Below the pieces are notes generated by a model. That model searched no databases and was not told the origin of the DNA. It was given only the letters and a program-made list of their open reading frames with translations. From Bacteroidota bacterium (GTDB lineage: Bacteria; Bacteroidota; Bacteroidia; Chitinophagales; Chitinophagaceae): a stretch of DNA of 64,000 bases. The stretch lies in NCBI GenBank assembly GCA_016712665.1, contig JADJQP010000003.1, positions 354,232 to 418,231 of the forward strand. Reading direction: 5' to 3'. This document shows positions 28,098 to 36,713 of this stretch, in pieces (positions within the stretch are counted from its first letter, which is position 1; the number at the start of each line of letters is the position of its first letter). Both the position numbers and the translations under genes were made by a program.

Positions 28098-28562
28098 TCA
28101 GTTCAAACACTCATGGCTGTTTTCGGTGGGTGCTACTTTCTTGATAAAGTGGTAGCCCTTGGCTGCAAATTGATGTTTTTCATAAAATTTATGAGCCTGG
28201 GTATTTTGCAAATATGCATCCAACATGATTACATCACAGTGGTTTGTTTGTGCGATGGATTCCAATTTCTCAATCAGTAAATGACCAATGCCTTGAGAAC
28301 GATACGGTTCATCTACAATAAAATTATCGATTTCTAAATACCTACCGCAGTATAATTTTGTGGCGATCCAATAACCACTAACACCAACGATTTTGTCACC
28401 CATAAGCGCCACAATTTGAAAATAATTGTGTGGTATCATATTTTGCAAATGCTTTTGATAGGTTTCTCGCGTTAGAGAGGGTGTCAACTTGACCAGCAGA
28501 TGAAAATTGAGTAGCATCTCTTCCACACTTTGAATCTCCACTATACGAATTTCCGTTTCCAT
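28098..28562 (-). CDS. GNAT-family N-acetyltransferase
   Basis: 154 residues. Motif A for acetyl-CoA binding is visible as FIVDEPYRSQGIGHLLIEKL, followed by VIMLDAYLQNTQAHKFYEKHQF, the usual GNAT C-terminal strand/helix. The substrate cannot be told. The start is 2 bp from the stop of the upstream PaiB-like gene, so the two are probably co-transcribed. Confidence 0.85.
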   Translation of the reverse strand: METEIRIVEIQSVEEMLLNFHLLVKLTPSLTRETYQKHLQNMIPHNYFQIVALMGDKIVGVSGYWIATKLYCGRYLEIDNFIVDEPYRSQGIGHLLIEKLESIAQTNHCDVIMLDAYLQNTQAHKFYEKHQFAAKGYHFIKKVAPTENSHECLN

Positions 28563-28563
28563 C

Positions 28564-29184
28564 TTACAAATTACGTTGTTTTTTGATCGCCTTTGCTATG
28601 GCCATGGCATTTTCATCACCACGATTTTCCAATGCCGCAATAACGTTATGAATATTGTTCGCGTCCCTATTTTGAGACAATTTAAAGGCGCTTTGCATTT
28701 CAGAACATTGCATTTCAAACGCCAGTAATCCCTTCATTTCCCTTCGTACATAATCCTCTCCCATTGATTCCATACTTATGGGATTTTTTTCATATGCCTC
28801 ATGTTGATCAACCAGCGCTTGGAGATGCGACCATGTTTCCACTTCATTCAAAATGCGTACGGTACCGTATAAATGAGCGGCAATATAATTCCAGGTGGGA
28901 ACATTGTTATGATCATACCAAGAGGAAGAAATGTAGGCATGTTCTCCAGAAAAAATAACCAGTACTTCGCTGTTTGCTTGGATGCTTTTCCATTGTTCAT
29001 TTGCCTTTGAAATATGTGCAGTGAGCACAATGCCTCTATCATTGGTTGAAACCACAAAAGGGATATGCGTTCCAATGATGCGTTGTCGTTCATTTAAACT
29101 AAGCAGTATCCCAAAATTATTTCGTTTTACGAAGGCCGCCATTTCCTCCACATTTTCATTTCTGTAGAACTTCGGTACATACAT
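28564..29184 (-). CDS. PaiB-family FMN-binding protein
   Basis: 206 residues. MYVPKFYRNENVEEMAAFVKRN, GTHIPFV, HISKANEQWKSI and the PTWNYIAAHLYG motif are hallmarks of the PaiB/FMN-binding negative regulator family (split-barrel flavin fold). Bacillus PaiB is a partner of the PaiA acetyltransferase; here too a GNAT gene lies immediately downstream, so this may be a PaiAB-like pair. Transcriptional regulation by this protein is an inference from the family name. Confidence 0.87.
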   Translation of the reverse strand: MYVPKFYRNENVEEMAAFVKRNNFGILLSLNERQRIIGTHIPFVVSTNDRGIVLTAHISKANEQWKSIQANSEVLVIFSGEHAYISSSWYDHNNVPTWNYIAAHLYGTVRILNEVETWSHLQALVDQHEAYEKNPISMESMGEDYVRREMKGLLAFEMQCSEMQSAFKLSQNRDANNIHNVIAALENRGDENAMAIAKAIKKQRNL

Positions 29185-29240
29185 TTATCAAATATATAGC
29201 AAATATCAGAAGGTGTAAAAACCCAATTCGTATTATTTTC

Positions 29241-29248
29241 TATATTTG
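29241..29248 (+). promoter_or_regulatory. Candidate -7 element upstream of the phosphohexomutase gene
   Basis: TATATTTG fully matches TAnnTTTG and lies 20 bp before the ATG at 29269. No matching -33 TTTG was found. Confidence 0.4.
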
Positions 29249-29268
29249 CCAAAATCAAAAGGAATACC

Positions 29269-30666
29269 ATGCTACAAATCAAATTCGGCACAGACGGATG
29301 GAGAGCGATTATTGCGCAAGACTATACAGTACAAAACGTTGCTAGGGTAACGGATGCCGTAAGTATTTGGCTACAAAATCAATTTGAAAAACCATCTATT
29401 GTAATTGGATACGATTGCCGGTTTGGTGGTACCTTATTTACAGAAACCGCTATCAAGGTGCTTTGCAGTCGTGGCATTAAAGTGTATACCCACAAAGGCT
29501 TTGTGAGTACCCCGATGATTTCATTCGGCGTATTGCAATACAAGTGCCAGCAAGGCATTGTAATAACGGCCAGTCATAATCCCCCTTCCTATAATGGCTT
29601 TAAATTAAAAGGAGCCCATGGTGGTCCTACCTCTCCCCATTTGATTGCAGAAGTAGAGGCTTTAATTCCCGATCATGAGGTGGTCATTACTGGCCAATTA
29701 GATGAATATGAAAAACAAGGATTGCTTGAATATGTGAATCTTGAAAAGGTGTACGAAGACTATATCAGAACCAAATTTGATATCGATGCACTGAATCGCT
29801 CACCTTTCAAAATGGCTTACGATGCCATGTTTGGTGCCGGGCAGAATGTGATGAAAAATTTGTTTCCAAAGGCCTTGCATTTGCATTGCGAAGTCAATCC
29901 TTCCTTTCAAGGAATCTCTCCGGAGCCCCTTCACAAAAACCTTTTAGAACTTTCAGAAAATATCCGAAATACACCGGAATTGAAATTTGGTTTAGCAAAC
30001 GACGGCGATGCAGACCGAATTGCCCTTTATGACGAGGATGGAAAATACATCGATTCGCATCATATCATACTATTGCTGATCCATTATTTGCACAAGTATA
30101 AACAACTCAGCGGAAAAGTAGCCATAGCGGCTTCTACTACATTACGTGTCAATAAACTTTGCGAAAAATACGGACTACCCTGTGAGGTAACACCCATCGG
30201 ATTTAAGTATATCAGCGAAATTATGATGAACGAAGATGTATTGGTAGGTGGTGAAGAAAGTGGTGGCATCAGTGTAAAAGGACATATTCCCGAACGAGAT
30301 GGTATCTACGACGGTTTGGTTATTTATGAGTTTATGAATGCCACCGGCAAATCGCTAAAAGAATTATGTGCTGAATTGTATGAAATAGTAGGATCCTTTT
30401 TTTATGAACGGGCTGATTTGCATTTACTGGAAAGTCAAAAACTAGCTGCTATTGAAAAGTGCAAAGCTGGTATTACCGCCTTTGGAACCTATCAAGTAAT
30501 AGACACCAATTTTATTGACGGATTTAAATATGAACTTCCTAATAATTGCTGGACAATGATTCGCGCTTCAGGCACTGAACCCTTGCTTCGTATTTATGCA
30601 GAAGGCAATTCGGTAGAAGAAGTGCAGGATATATTAAAAACCGTACGAGAATGTTTGGGCGTTTAA
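29269..30666 (+). CDS. Phosphoglucomutase/phosphomannomutase family protein
   Basis: 465-residue alpha-D-phosphohexomutase that moves phosphate between C1 and C6 of hexose phosphates. All four functional loops are visible: the phosphoserine loop TASHNPPSYNG (S102), the metal loop DGDADR (245-250), the sugar-recognition loop GGEESGG (327-333) and the phosphate-binding loop RASGTEPLLR near the C-terminus. Whether it prefers glucose, mannose or glucosamine phosphate cannot be decided. Its stop overlaps by 3 bp with a convergent glycosyltransferase gene, a possible user of GDP-mannose. Confidence 0.92.
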   Translation: MLQIKFGTDGWRAIIAQDYTVQNVARVTDAVSIWLQNQFEKPSIVIGYDCRFGGTLFTETAIKVLCSRGIKVYTHKGFVSTPMISFGVLQYKCQQGIVITASHNPPSYNGFKLKGAHGGPTSPHLIAEVEALIPDHEVVITGQLDEYEKQGLLEYVNLEKVYEDYIRTKFDIDALNRSPFKMAYDAMFGAGQNVMKNLFPKALHLHCEVNPSFQGISPEPLHKNLLELSENIRNTPELKFGLANDGDADRIALYDEDGKYIDSHHIILLLIHYLHKYKQLSGKVAIAASTTLRVNKLCEKYGLPCEVTPIGFKYISEIMMNEDVLVGGEESGGISVKGHIPERDGIYDGLVIYEFMNATGKSLKELCAELYEIVGSFFYERADLHLLESQKLAAIEKCKAGITAFGTYQVIDTNFIDGFKYELPNNCWTMIRASGTEPLLRIYAEGNSVEEVQDILKTVRECLGV

Positions 30667-31370
30667 ACCCCAAATTTCATTTTCCAAACGCCAAAAATAG
30701 CTTCCTTTACAATTCCTTTTGTCATTTTGGAATGCCCCTCTTTTCGATCGACAAAGGTGATGGGAATTTCCTTTAATTTATACCCCTTGCGCCAGGCCCG
30801 GTATTTCATTTCAATTTGAAATGCGTATCCGATAAATCGGATTTTGTCTAAATCAATATTTTCCAGCACCTCACGTTTGTAACAAACAAACCCGGCCGTA
30901 CAATCTTTGATGGGCATAAAGGTTATCATTCGAACATAAAGCGAAGCTCCGTAGGAAATAAAAACGCGGTTTAATGGCCAGTTTTCCACTTTTCCCGACT
31001 TGATATACCTTGAACCAATACTCACATCGTTTCCATCTTGGTGCACACTGGCATAGAGCTTCATCAAATCATCGGGATTGTGCGAAAAATCGGCATCCAT
31101 TTCAAAGATATAATCATACTTTTTTTGGATACTCCATTTAAAACCGGCAATATAAGCGGTTCCCAAACCTTGTTTTCCTTTTCGTTCCATCAGAAACAAC
31201 TCATTGGGGTAATCTCCTTGTAATTTTTTTATCACTTCAGCAGTGCCATCAGGGGAGCCATCATCCACTATCAGGATATGGAAGCCTTCAGACAATGAAA
31301 ACACCTTTCGAATAATTTTTTCGATGTTTTCAATTTCATTAAAAGTTGGTATGATTACAATTTTGTTCAA
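30663..31370 (-). CDS. Polyprenol-phosphate mannose synthase-like glycosyltransferase (GT2)
   Basis: 235 residues, one GT-A domain without added membrane helices. The start MNKIVIIPTFNEIENIEKII, the nucleotide-sugar motif VDDGSPDGT, the DAD metal motif in FEMDADFSHNP, and SIGSRYIKSG match dolichol-phosphate mannosyltransferase (DPM1-like) proteins. It would transfer mannose from GDP-mannose to a lipid carrier at the inner membrane. Donor and acceptor are inferred from the family. Confidence 0.9.
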   Translation of the reverse strand: MNKIVIIPTFNEIENIEKIIRKVFSLSEGFHILIVDDGSPDGTAEVIKKLQGDYPNELFLMERKGKQGLGTAYIAGFKWSIQKKYDYIFEMDADFSHNPDDLMKLYASVHQDGNDVSIGSRYIKSGKVENWPLNRVFISYGASLYVRMITFMPIKDCTAGFVCYKREVLENIDLDKIRFIGYAFQIEMKYRAWRKGYKLKEIPITFVDRKEGHSKMTKGIVKEAIFGVWKMKFGV

Positions 31371-31441
31371 TAGGCAAATTTAAAATGGAAAATGAAATGA
31401 TTTGGCTTCTTCAAACAATATTAATACGAAAATACTGTTTC

Positions 31442-32212
31442 TTATAGTTTTTTTAACTTTGAGTCAAAATAAATTTTCGAAATCACCTTCTTGGTATCTA
31501 AGGCAAAATCGCCCTTCATAATCCAGTCGTAATAACTGGGTTCTTGTGCAAAAACAGTTGCTACCGATTTGTCTTTATGTTTTCCAAAATTAAAGACCGG
31601 TATATTATTGACCAATTTGATACGGCGGGCATAATCAACAGAATCTTCTCCATTTGAAAAAATTCCCAGAAATTCGACATCATTTTTCAGGTCATCATAA
31701 TGATCCAATTGAGCAAATAAAATATCCATAGTGGCCAGGGCATCGGCTTCGGCGCTATGTGCATTTTCCAATTCTTGTTTGCAATAAAACTTATAGGCAG
31801 CACTTAAATTTCGCGGTTCTTTTTTAAAAAAGATTTGCTGCACATCCACTAGGTGCCGTTGTCTGAAATCTACCTCGATACCTACTCTCAGAAATTCTTC
31901 GGTCAAAATGGGAAAATCAAATTTGTTACTATTGAAGCCACACAAATCGCAATTGTCTAGAAACTGTTTGATGCCATTGGCCAATTCTTTAAAGGTGGGT
32001 TCATTAGCAACATCCGCATCATATATACCATGAACTTCAGAGGCTGCTGCCGGAATGGGTATGGTTGGATTCATACGCCGCGTTTTAATATCACGCGTGC
32101 CGTCAGGATGTAATTTAACAATGGAAATTTCGATAATTCGGTCCTGGGTGATGCTGGTGCCGGTAGTTTCCAAATCTACGCAGGCAATAGGACGTGTCAA
32201 TGCTAAATTCAT
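31442..32212 (-). CDS. DEDDh 3'-5' exonuclease (DNA polymerase III epsilon-like)
   Basis: 256 residues. The ExoI motif is CVDLETTGT (D13, E15), ExoII lies around FNSNKFDFPIL (Asp) and ExoIII is HSAEADALATMD (His, Asp). After the nuclease domain, about residues 195-256 carry VFNFGKHKDKSVATVFAQEPSYYDWIMKGDF, a small domain often attached to such exonucleases in Bacteroidota. It may be a proofreading or general repair nuclease; it is not linked to dnaE here. Confidence 0.88.
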   Translation of the reverse strand: MNLALTRPIACVDLETTGTSITQDRIIEISIVKLHPDGTRDIKTRRMNPTIPIPAAASEVHGIYDADVANEPTFKELANGIKQFLDNCDLCGFNSNKFDFPILTEEFLRVGIEVDFRQRHLVDVQQIFFKKEPRNLSAAYKFYCKQELENAHSAEADALATMDILFAQLDHYDDLKNDVEFLGIFSNGEDSVDYARRIKLVNNIPVFNFGKHKDKSVATVFAQEPSYYDWIMKGDFALDTKKVISKIYFDSKLKKL

Positions 32213-32591
32213 GGTGCAAAGATGCTGATAAAGTTTGGAAAAGCAAATGAGAAATTATTCGTCGATTAGGAATAGGTCATTGTTAACACTATAATTAACA
32301 GCAAGATCGGTTTCTTTTATTTTCAAGGGTATACTATTGAGCAAATAAATAATAAAAAAATTACCAATTTAAGATCTCAATTGTGTGCTGCAACATTTAA
32401 AAAAAGCCGAATTAAGAAATTGTGCTCTAGTTCCTTTGAAAAAAGATACAACGCAATAAATAAATTCACTCCCTAATAAATAAATTCAAAAGGAGAAATT
32501 TGTTAGAAAATAATTTTATTAGAAAATTATCAAATTTCACCGCCTATGAGAGAAGTCATTACTATTCTTATACTATTATATGCACTCAGTT
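32213..32591. other. AT-rich intergenic region with short direct repeats
   Basis: About 379 bp downstream of htpG and upstream of the exonuclease gene (both on the - strand). It contains a 14-bp direct repeat AATAAATAAATTCA at 32455-32468 and 32475-32488, and further AT-rich near-repeats (TTAGAAAAT) at 32500-32530. A CATCTTTG resembling the -7 element lies a few bases before the exonuclease ATG. No gene, tRNA or strong terminator hairpin was seen. Confidence 0.45.
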
Positions 32592-34472
32592 CTAATTCAT
32601 CATTTCAAAACTGCGTTTCACAAATGCCGTTAACTCCTCCCCTTTCAGTAAATTTTGTGAGAGTTTGGCAATATCCAAGGCCTGCTTAATTTGTAGCCCT
32701 TGCTTTTCTTTATCGGATGCAAGTAATAAACGCTGCGTAAGTGGATGATTGGTATTTACTACCAAATTATACATATCCGGCAAATTGCCCATCCCAAACA
32801 TTCCACCACCACCATGCGCGCTCATCTCCTTCATTCTTCTCATAAACTCGGGCTTAGTGATAATGAAAGGCGAGGCATCTGCACTCATGGGTTGAAACTG
32901 GATGGTGAAACTACCTTTAGGAACAATTTCTTCAATAGAGCTCTGCAATTGCTTTTGCTCATCTTCTGATAGCGCGGAAACAGCATCTTCTCCTTTCTTG
33001 ATTAGATTGTCTACATGGTCTGAATCAACCCGTACAAAAGTCAGGTTCTCATTTTCTGATTCTAACTTCTGTATCAAATGTGCAATGATGGGCGAATCGA
33101 GTAGCAACACTTCATATCCCTTTTGCTTGGCATCCTGAATATACGCATGCTGTGCATCCACATTAGCTGCATACAGCACTACTAACTTTCCATCTTTGTT
33201 GGTTTGATTTTCGGTAATGGTATCTTTTAATTCTTGCAGGGTATAGAATTTATTGTCAACACTGGGATACAAGAAAAAATCGCCTGCCTTTTCATAAAAT
33301 TTGGGCTCCGACAACATACCATACTCAAGAACAATTTTGATATCATTCCATTTTGCTTCAAAGTCGGCGCGGTTTTCGGTAAATAAAGCCTTTAATTTAT
33401 CAGATACTTTTTTAGTGATATAGTTGGCTATTTTTTTGACATTGCCGTCAGCCTGTAAATACGATCGGGAAACGTTTAATGGAATATCCGGTGAATCAAT
33501 AACGCCTTTCAACATGGTCAAAAATTCAGGAACAATACCTTCTACATTATCGGTAACATACACTTGATTCTGATACAATTGGATTTTATCTTTTTGCAAT
33601 TGCAAATCATGACTCAATTTTGGAAAATATAGTATGCCGGTAAGGTTGAATGGATAATCTACATTGAGATGAATGTGAAAAAGCGGTTCCTCAAACTGCA
33701 TGGGATACAACTCTCTATAAAATTGATTATAGTCTTCGGTTGTAAGATTTGCAGGTGCTTTGGTCCAGGCCGGATTGGGATTATTGATAATATTATCTAC
33801 CTCAATGGACTCTTCTTTAGCATCCTCGCCTTCACCAATTGTTTTGGTTTCAGTTTTGGTACCAAATTTTATCGGAATGGGCATGAATTTATTATACTTG
33901 CTAAGCAATTCCTTAATTCGATATTCTTCTAAAAATTCTTCTGAATCTTCGGCAATATGCAAAATAATTTCGGTTCCTCTTTCATTTTTGGTGGAGGGTA
34001 GTAAGTTGAACTCAGGACTACCATCGCAAATCCAATGTGCAGCGGGTTCATCTTTATATGATTTAGAAATAATTTCTACCTGAGAACCTACCATAAATGC
34101 TGAGTAAAATCCCAAACCAAAATGTCCAATGATACCTGCATCTTTAGCAGAATCTTTATATTTTTCTAAAAATTCTTCCGCTCCTGAGAAGGCCACCTGA
34201 TTGATATATTTCTCTACCTCTTCGGCAGTCATGCCCAAACCCTGATCGATAATATGGAGTTTCTTCCCTTCTTGGTCAATTTTAATTTCAATAATCGGAT
34301 TTCCATATTCACCCTTTGCCTCGCCTATACTATACAAATGTTTCAATTTGATAGTAGCATCTGTGGCATTGGAAATCAGTTCACGCAAAAAGATTTCATG
34401 ATCGCTGTATAAGAATTTTTTGATGAGTGGAAAAATATTCTCAACGGAAACGTTAATTTTACCTGTAGCCAT
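32592..34472 (-). CDS. htpG: Molecular chaperone HtpG (Hsp90)
   Basis: 626-residue cytosolic Hsp90. The GHKL ATPase domain shows ELISNATDATIKLKHL (N-box), IIDQGLGMTAEEV (Asp/Gly box) and GHFGLGFYSAFMV. The middle domain has LPLNVSRSYLQ-type sequence (IPLNVSRSYLQAD), and the C-terminal dimerisation domain ends at KRSFEMMN. Length is normal. The promoter region carries a perfect palindrome (34525-34557), a possible heat-shock operator. Confidence 0.97.
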   Translation of the reverse strand: MATGKINVSVENIFPLIKKFLYSDHEIFLRELISNATDATIKLKHLYSIGEAKGEYGNPIIEIKIDQEGKKLHIIDQGLGMTAEEVEKYINQVAFSGAEEFLEKYKDSAKDAGIIGHFGLGFYSAFMVGSQVEIISKSYKDEPAAHWICDGSPEFNLLPSTKNERGTEIILHIAEDSEEFLEEYRIKELLSKYNKFMPIPIKFGTKTETKTIGEGEDAKEESIEVDNIINNPNPAWTKAPANLTTEDYNQFYRELYPMQFEEPLFHIHLNVDYPFNLTGILYFPKLSHDLQLQKDKIQLYQNQVYVTDNVEGIVPEFLTMLKGVIDSPDIPLNVSRSYLQADGNVKKIANYITKKVSDKLKALFTENRADFEAKWNDIKIVLEYGMLSEPKFYEKAGDFFLYPSVDNKFYTLQELKDTITENQTNKDGKLVVLYAANVDAQHAYIQDAKQKGYEVLLLDSPIIAHLIQKLESENENLTFVRVDSDHVDNLIKKGEDAVSALSEDEQKQLQSSIEEIVPKGSFTIQFQPMSADASPFIITKPEFMRRMKEMSAHGGGGMFGMGNLPDMYNLVVNTNHPLTQRLLLASDKEKQGLQIKQALDIAKLSQNLLKGEELTAFVKRSFEMMN

Positions 34473-34524
34473 ATCTTTAGTTTTCTTTTGTTTTTCAAAA
34501 AGAGTACCAAAGAGGCCCTAAATG

Positions 34525-34557
34525 ACAAATTTTCAGACAAGCGGTCTGAAAATTTGT
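34525..34557. promoter_or_regulatory. Perfect 14-bp inverted repeat upstream of htpG
   Basis: ACAAATTTTCAGAC and GTCTGAAAATTTGT flank a 5-base spacer (AAGCG): a perfect palindrome 53 bp upstream of the htpG ATG. Reading towards htpG, the TTTG inside one arm (34529-34526) is followed after 19 bp by TACTCTTT (34506-34499), an imperfect -7 element. The palindrome would therefore overlap the -33 box, as expected for an operator. There is no T-run on either side, which argues against a terminator. It is not the CIRCE sequence. Confidence 0.5.
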
Positions 34558-34577
34558 AAAAACTAAAATATAAAAAA

Positions 34578-34985
34578 TTATAGAGACGAATTGCTACTGT
34601 AAAAGTTGAACCCTCTGCCATTTTTTGCTATAAAACCGATGAGGTCTTTTACGTTGGTTAGCTTTCCAAAATCTGCATTGACTTTTTTGGGTGATATTTT
34701 GTAAGAGAGGGTCAATAAATCTTTAAGTCCCGCCACCTGGTCGCTGGTAGTAAAAATAGATGACAGATTACTCAACAAGTTAATCTTTCCAATATTCTTT
34801 ACTCCTGCCTTCATGGCATAAGAACCTAAATTTTTTACCACCGCTTTTGATAATTGATACATAAACGGATTTCCTCTTAATTCAGAAATTTTGGTAACCG
34901 ATGACATACTTTTATAGGTATTGCAACTGCTCGAAAAAATCAAAGTAAATGCGATTGAAATCACGAAAAGATTCAAATGTTTCAT
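34578..34985 (-). CDS. Lipoprotein of unknown function
   Basis: About 135 residues from ATG 34985 (MKHLNLFVISIAF...). A lipoprotein signal peptide with lipobox IFSSSC puts the lipidated Cys at position 21. The mature part is Lys/Ser/Leu-rich and has no recognised domain (KAVVKNLGSYAMKAGVKNIG, then ADFGKLTNVKDLIGFIAKNG). An upstream ATG at 35021 would put 12 residues before the signal peptide and is less likely. It lies between rpoD and htpG on the same strand. Confidence 0.7.
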   Translation of the reverse strand: MKHLNLFVISIAFTLIFSSSCNTYKSMSSVTKISELRGNPFMYQLSKAVVKNLGSYAMKAGVKNIGKINLLSNLSSIFTTSDQVAGLKDLLTLSYKISPKKVNADFGKLTNVKDLIGFIAKNGRGFNFYSSNSSL

Positions 34986-35137
34986 CTTTAATAATGTTTT
35001 TAGGATACAATAATAATACAAGAAATCCTGAATCGCAAGTTATCCACAAATAATTACCAATTTATTGACAAAACGAGGTAATGGCTTGCCATAAAGGAGC
35101 CACACTACATACCGGCACTTTACCGGAAGCCGTGAAA

Positions 35138-36007
35138 TTAGTTGCCGAGGTAATTCTTCAATAATTTACTTCTAGATGTAGAGCGCAATTTAGTTATCGC
35201 CTTATCTTTTATTTGACGAACGCGTTCACGAGTGAGTCCAAATCGTTCGCCGATATCCTCTAAACTCATAGGATGTTCCACGCCAATACCAAAAAACAAT
35301 TTCAGTACATCTTTTTGTCTTTCTGTAAGGGTGCTTAAAGAGCGGTTTATTTCATCTCTCAACGACTCATTATGCTCCAATTCCAAATCAGTGCTAATAG
35401 AATTAGGATTATTCAATACGTCCAATAGGGTATTTTCTTCACCGGCAATAAAAGGGGCATCAACGCTTACGTGCCTTGCAGCAACTCCTAAAGTGGTTTC
35501 AATTTCTTCTGTATTGATTTCAAGCACAATCGCCAGTTCTTCGGGAGAAGGTTCTCTTTGAAATTCCTGTTCTAATTGCGAATAGGCTTTATTAATTTTA
35601 TTGGTAAGGCCTACTTTATTAAGGGGTAAACGTACAATACGACTTTGCTCGGCCAAGGCCTGCAAAATAGATTGTCGAATCCACCAAACCGCATAGGAGA
35701 TAAATTTAAATCCTCTGGTTTCATCAAATCGTTGGGCAGCTTTAATAAGGCCCAAATTTCCTTCGTTGATTAAATCGCTAAGTGAAAGGCCTTGATTTTG
35801 ATACTGCTTTGCCACAGAAACCACAAATCGAAGGTTTGCTTTTGTCAATTTTTCCAATGCCCGTTGATCCCCTTGCTTAATTTTTACGGCTAATATGACT
35901 TCCTCCTCAGGGGTTATCAAATCTACTTTCCCGATTTCTTGCAAATACTTTTCTAAAGATTGGCTCTCGCGATTTGTAATTGATTTGGTGATTTTGAGCT
36001 GGCGCAT
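35138..36007 (-). CDS. rpoD: Primary RNA polymerase sigma factor RpoD/SigA
   Basis: About 289 residues, the short Bacteroidota form lacking the long region 1.1. MRQLKITKSITNRESQSLEKYLQEIG starts region 1.2. Region 2 contains NLRFVVSVAKQYQ, SDLINEGNLGLIKAAQRFD and FISYAVWWIRQSI. Region 4 has TERQKDVLKLFFGIG and the helix-turn-helix LEDIGERFGLTRERVRQIK. The start at 36007 matches known homologues; ATG 36013 adds only Met-Ser. A strong Bacteroidota-type promoter lies upstream. Confidence 0.96.
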   Translation of the reverse strand: MRQLKITKSITNRESQSLEKYLQEIGKVDLITPEEEVILAVKIKQGDQRALEKLTKANLRFVVSVAKQYQNQGLSLSDLINEGNLGLIKAAQRFDETRGFKFISYAVWWIRQSILQALAEQSRIVRLPLNKVGLTNKINKAYSQLEQEFQREPSPEELAIVLEINTEEIETTLGVAARHVSVDAPFIAGEENTLLDVLNNPNSISTDLELEHNESLRDEINRSLSTLTERQKDVLKLFFGIGVEHPMSLEDIGERFGLTRERVRQIKDKAITKLRSTSRSKLLKNYLGN

Positions 36008-36100
36008 TGACATAGTGTGTAAATTTGTTTTTCGTTAATAAATGAATTTAAAAATTTATAAAAACCTTAACCAATTGTCCTTACGAAGAATGATTGTTAG

Positions 36101-36131
36101 CAAAAGTATTGTTAAAGTCAATACGACCAAA
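36101..36131 (-). promoter_or_regulatory. Bacteroidota-type promoter of rpoD
   Basis: On the - strand TTTG (36131-36128), then 19 bp, then TACTTTTG (36108-36101): full matches to both elements of TTTG-N19/20-TAnnTTTG. It lies about 94 bp upstream of the rpoD start, giving a fairly long leader. Confidence 0.75.
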
Positions 36132-36157
36132 ATAAATTTTATTAACATCTCGGAAAA

Positions 36158-36193
36158 AAATGACAATCTCGTGAATAATTAATTTTGTCATTT
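36158..36193. repeat. Inverted repeat AAATGACAA...TTGTCATTT
   Basis: Two perfect 9-bp arms (36158-36166 and 36185-36193) separated by 18 bp, between the divergent rpoD and START-like genes, upstream of both. The spacing (arm centres 27 bp apart) could suit a dimeric regulator. There is no T-run, so a terminator is unlikely. The TGACAA core also occurs in the htpG palindrome. Confidence 0.35.
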
Positions 36194-36254
36194 CAACTTT
36201 TTTTCTATTATTGTGCTATTCTTGTAGAAAAAATACAGGCATTAATATTCCTTT

Positions 36255-36635
36255 ATGGCTAATCGCGCAAAATATACTATTGAATACCCAATCAGATGCT
36301 CCCCGTCTATTTTATATCCTTTTCTTTCAACCCCTTCCGGTTTAGGTGAGTGGTTTGCCGACAAGGTGAAGCAAAAAGAAAATTCATACGTTTTTGAGTG
36401 GGCCGGTAGTAAGGAATTGGCTGAAATGATAGCCGCAGAAGAAAACGAGTATGTGGTGTTTAAATGGGATTGGATGAAGAACGATGAGTATTTTGAATTT
36501 AGAATTGAAAAAAGTCCAGTTACCAACGAAACCATCTTAACCATTACCGATTTTGCCGACAAAAAAGAAATTGGCGATCAGGAATTACTGTGGGATGCGC
36601 AAATACATGATTTGAAGCATCGAATTGGCAGCTAA
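36255..36635 (+). CDS. START-like (SRPBCC/AHSA1-related) domain protein
   Basis: 126 residues. Begins ANRAKYTIEYPIRCSPSILYPFLSTPSGLGEWFAD, typical of the small START-like proteins of Bacteroidota with a hydrophobic ligand cavity. It continues VFKWDWMKNDEYFEFRI and ends QIHDLKHRIGS. It is probably cytosolic. Ligand and function are unknown. Divergent from rpoD and 79 bp before lptG. Confidence 0.82.
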   Translation: MANRAKYTIEYPIRCSPSILYPFLSTPSGLGEWFADKVKQKENSYVFEWAGSKELAEMIAAEENEYVVFKWDWMKNDEYFEFRIEKSPVTNETILTITDFADKKEIGDQELLWDAQIHDLKHRIGS

Positions 36636-36713
36636 GCCTCTACTACCGCTATTTGTCCTTTTTTTAACTAGGTACTTACTGAAAGCATCTTACTTTTGTA
36701 ATAAATCATTTTC

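Noticed and set aside
34525..34557. Rho-independent terminator at the palindrome upstream of htpG
   Set aside because: Neither arm is followed by a T-run in either direction and the stem is AT-rich; an operator fits better.
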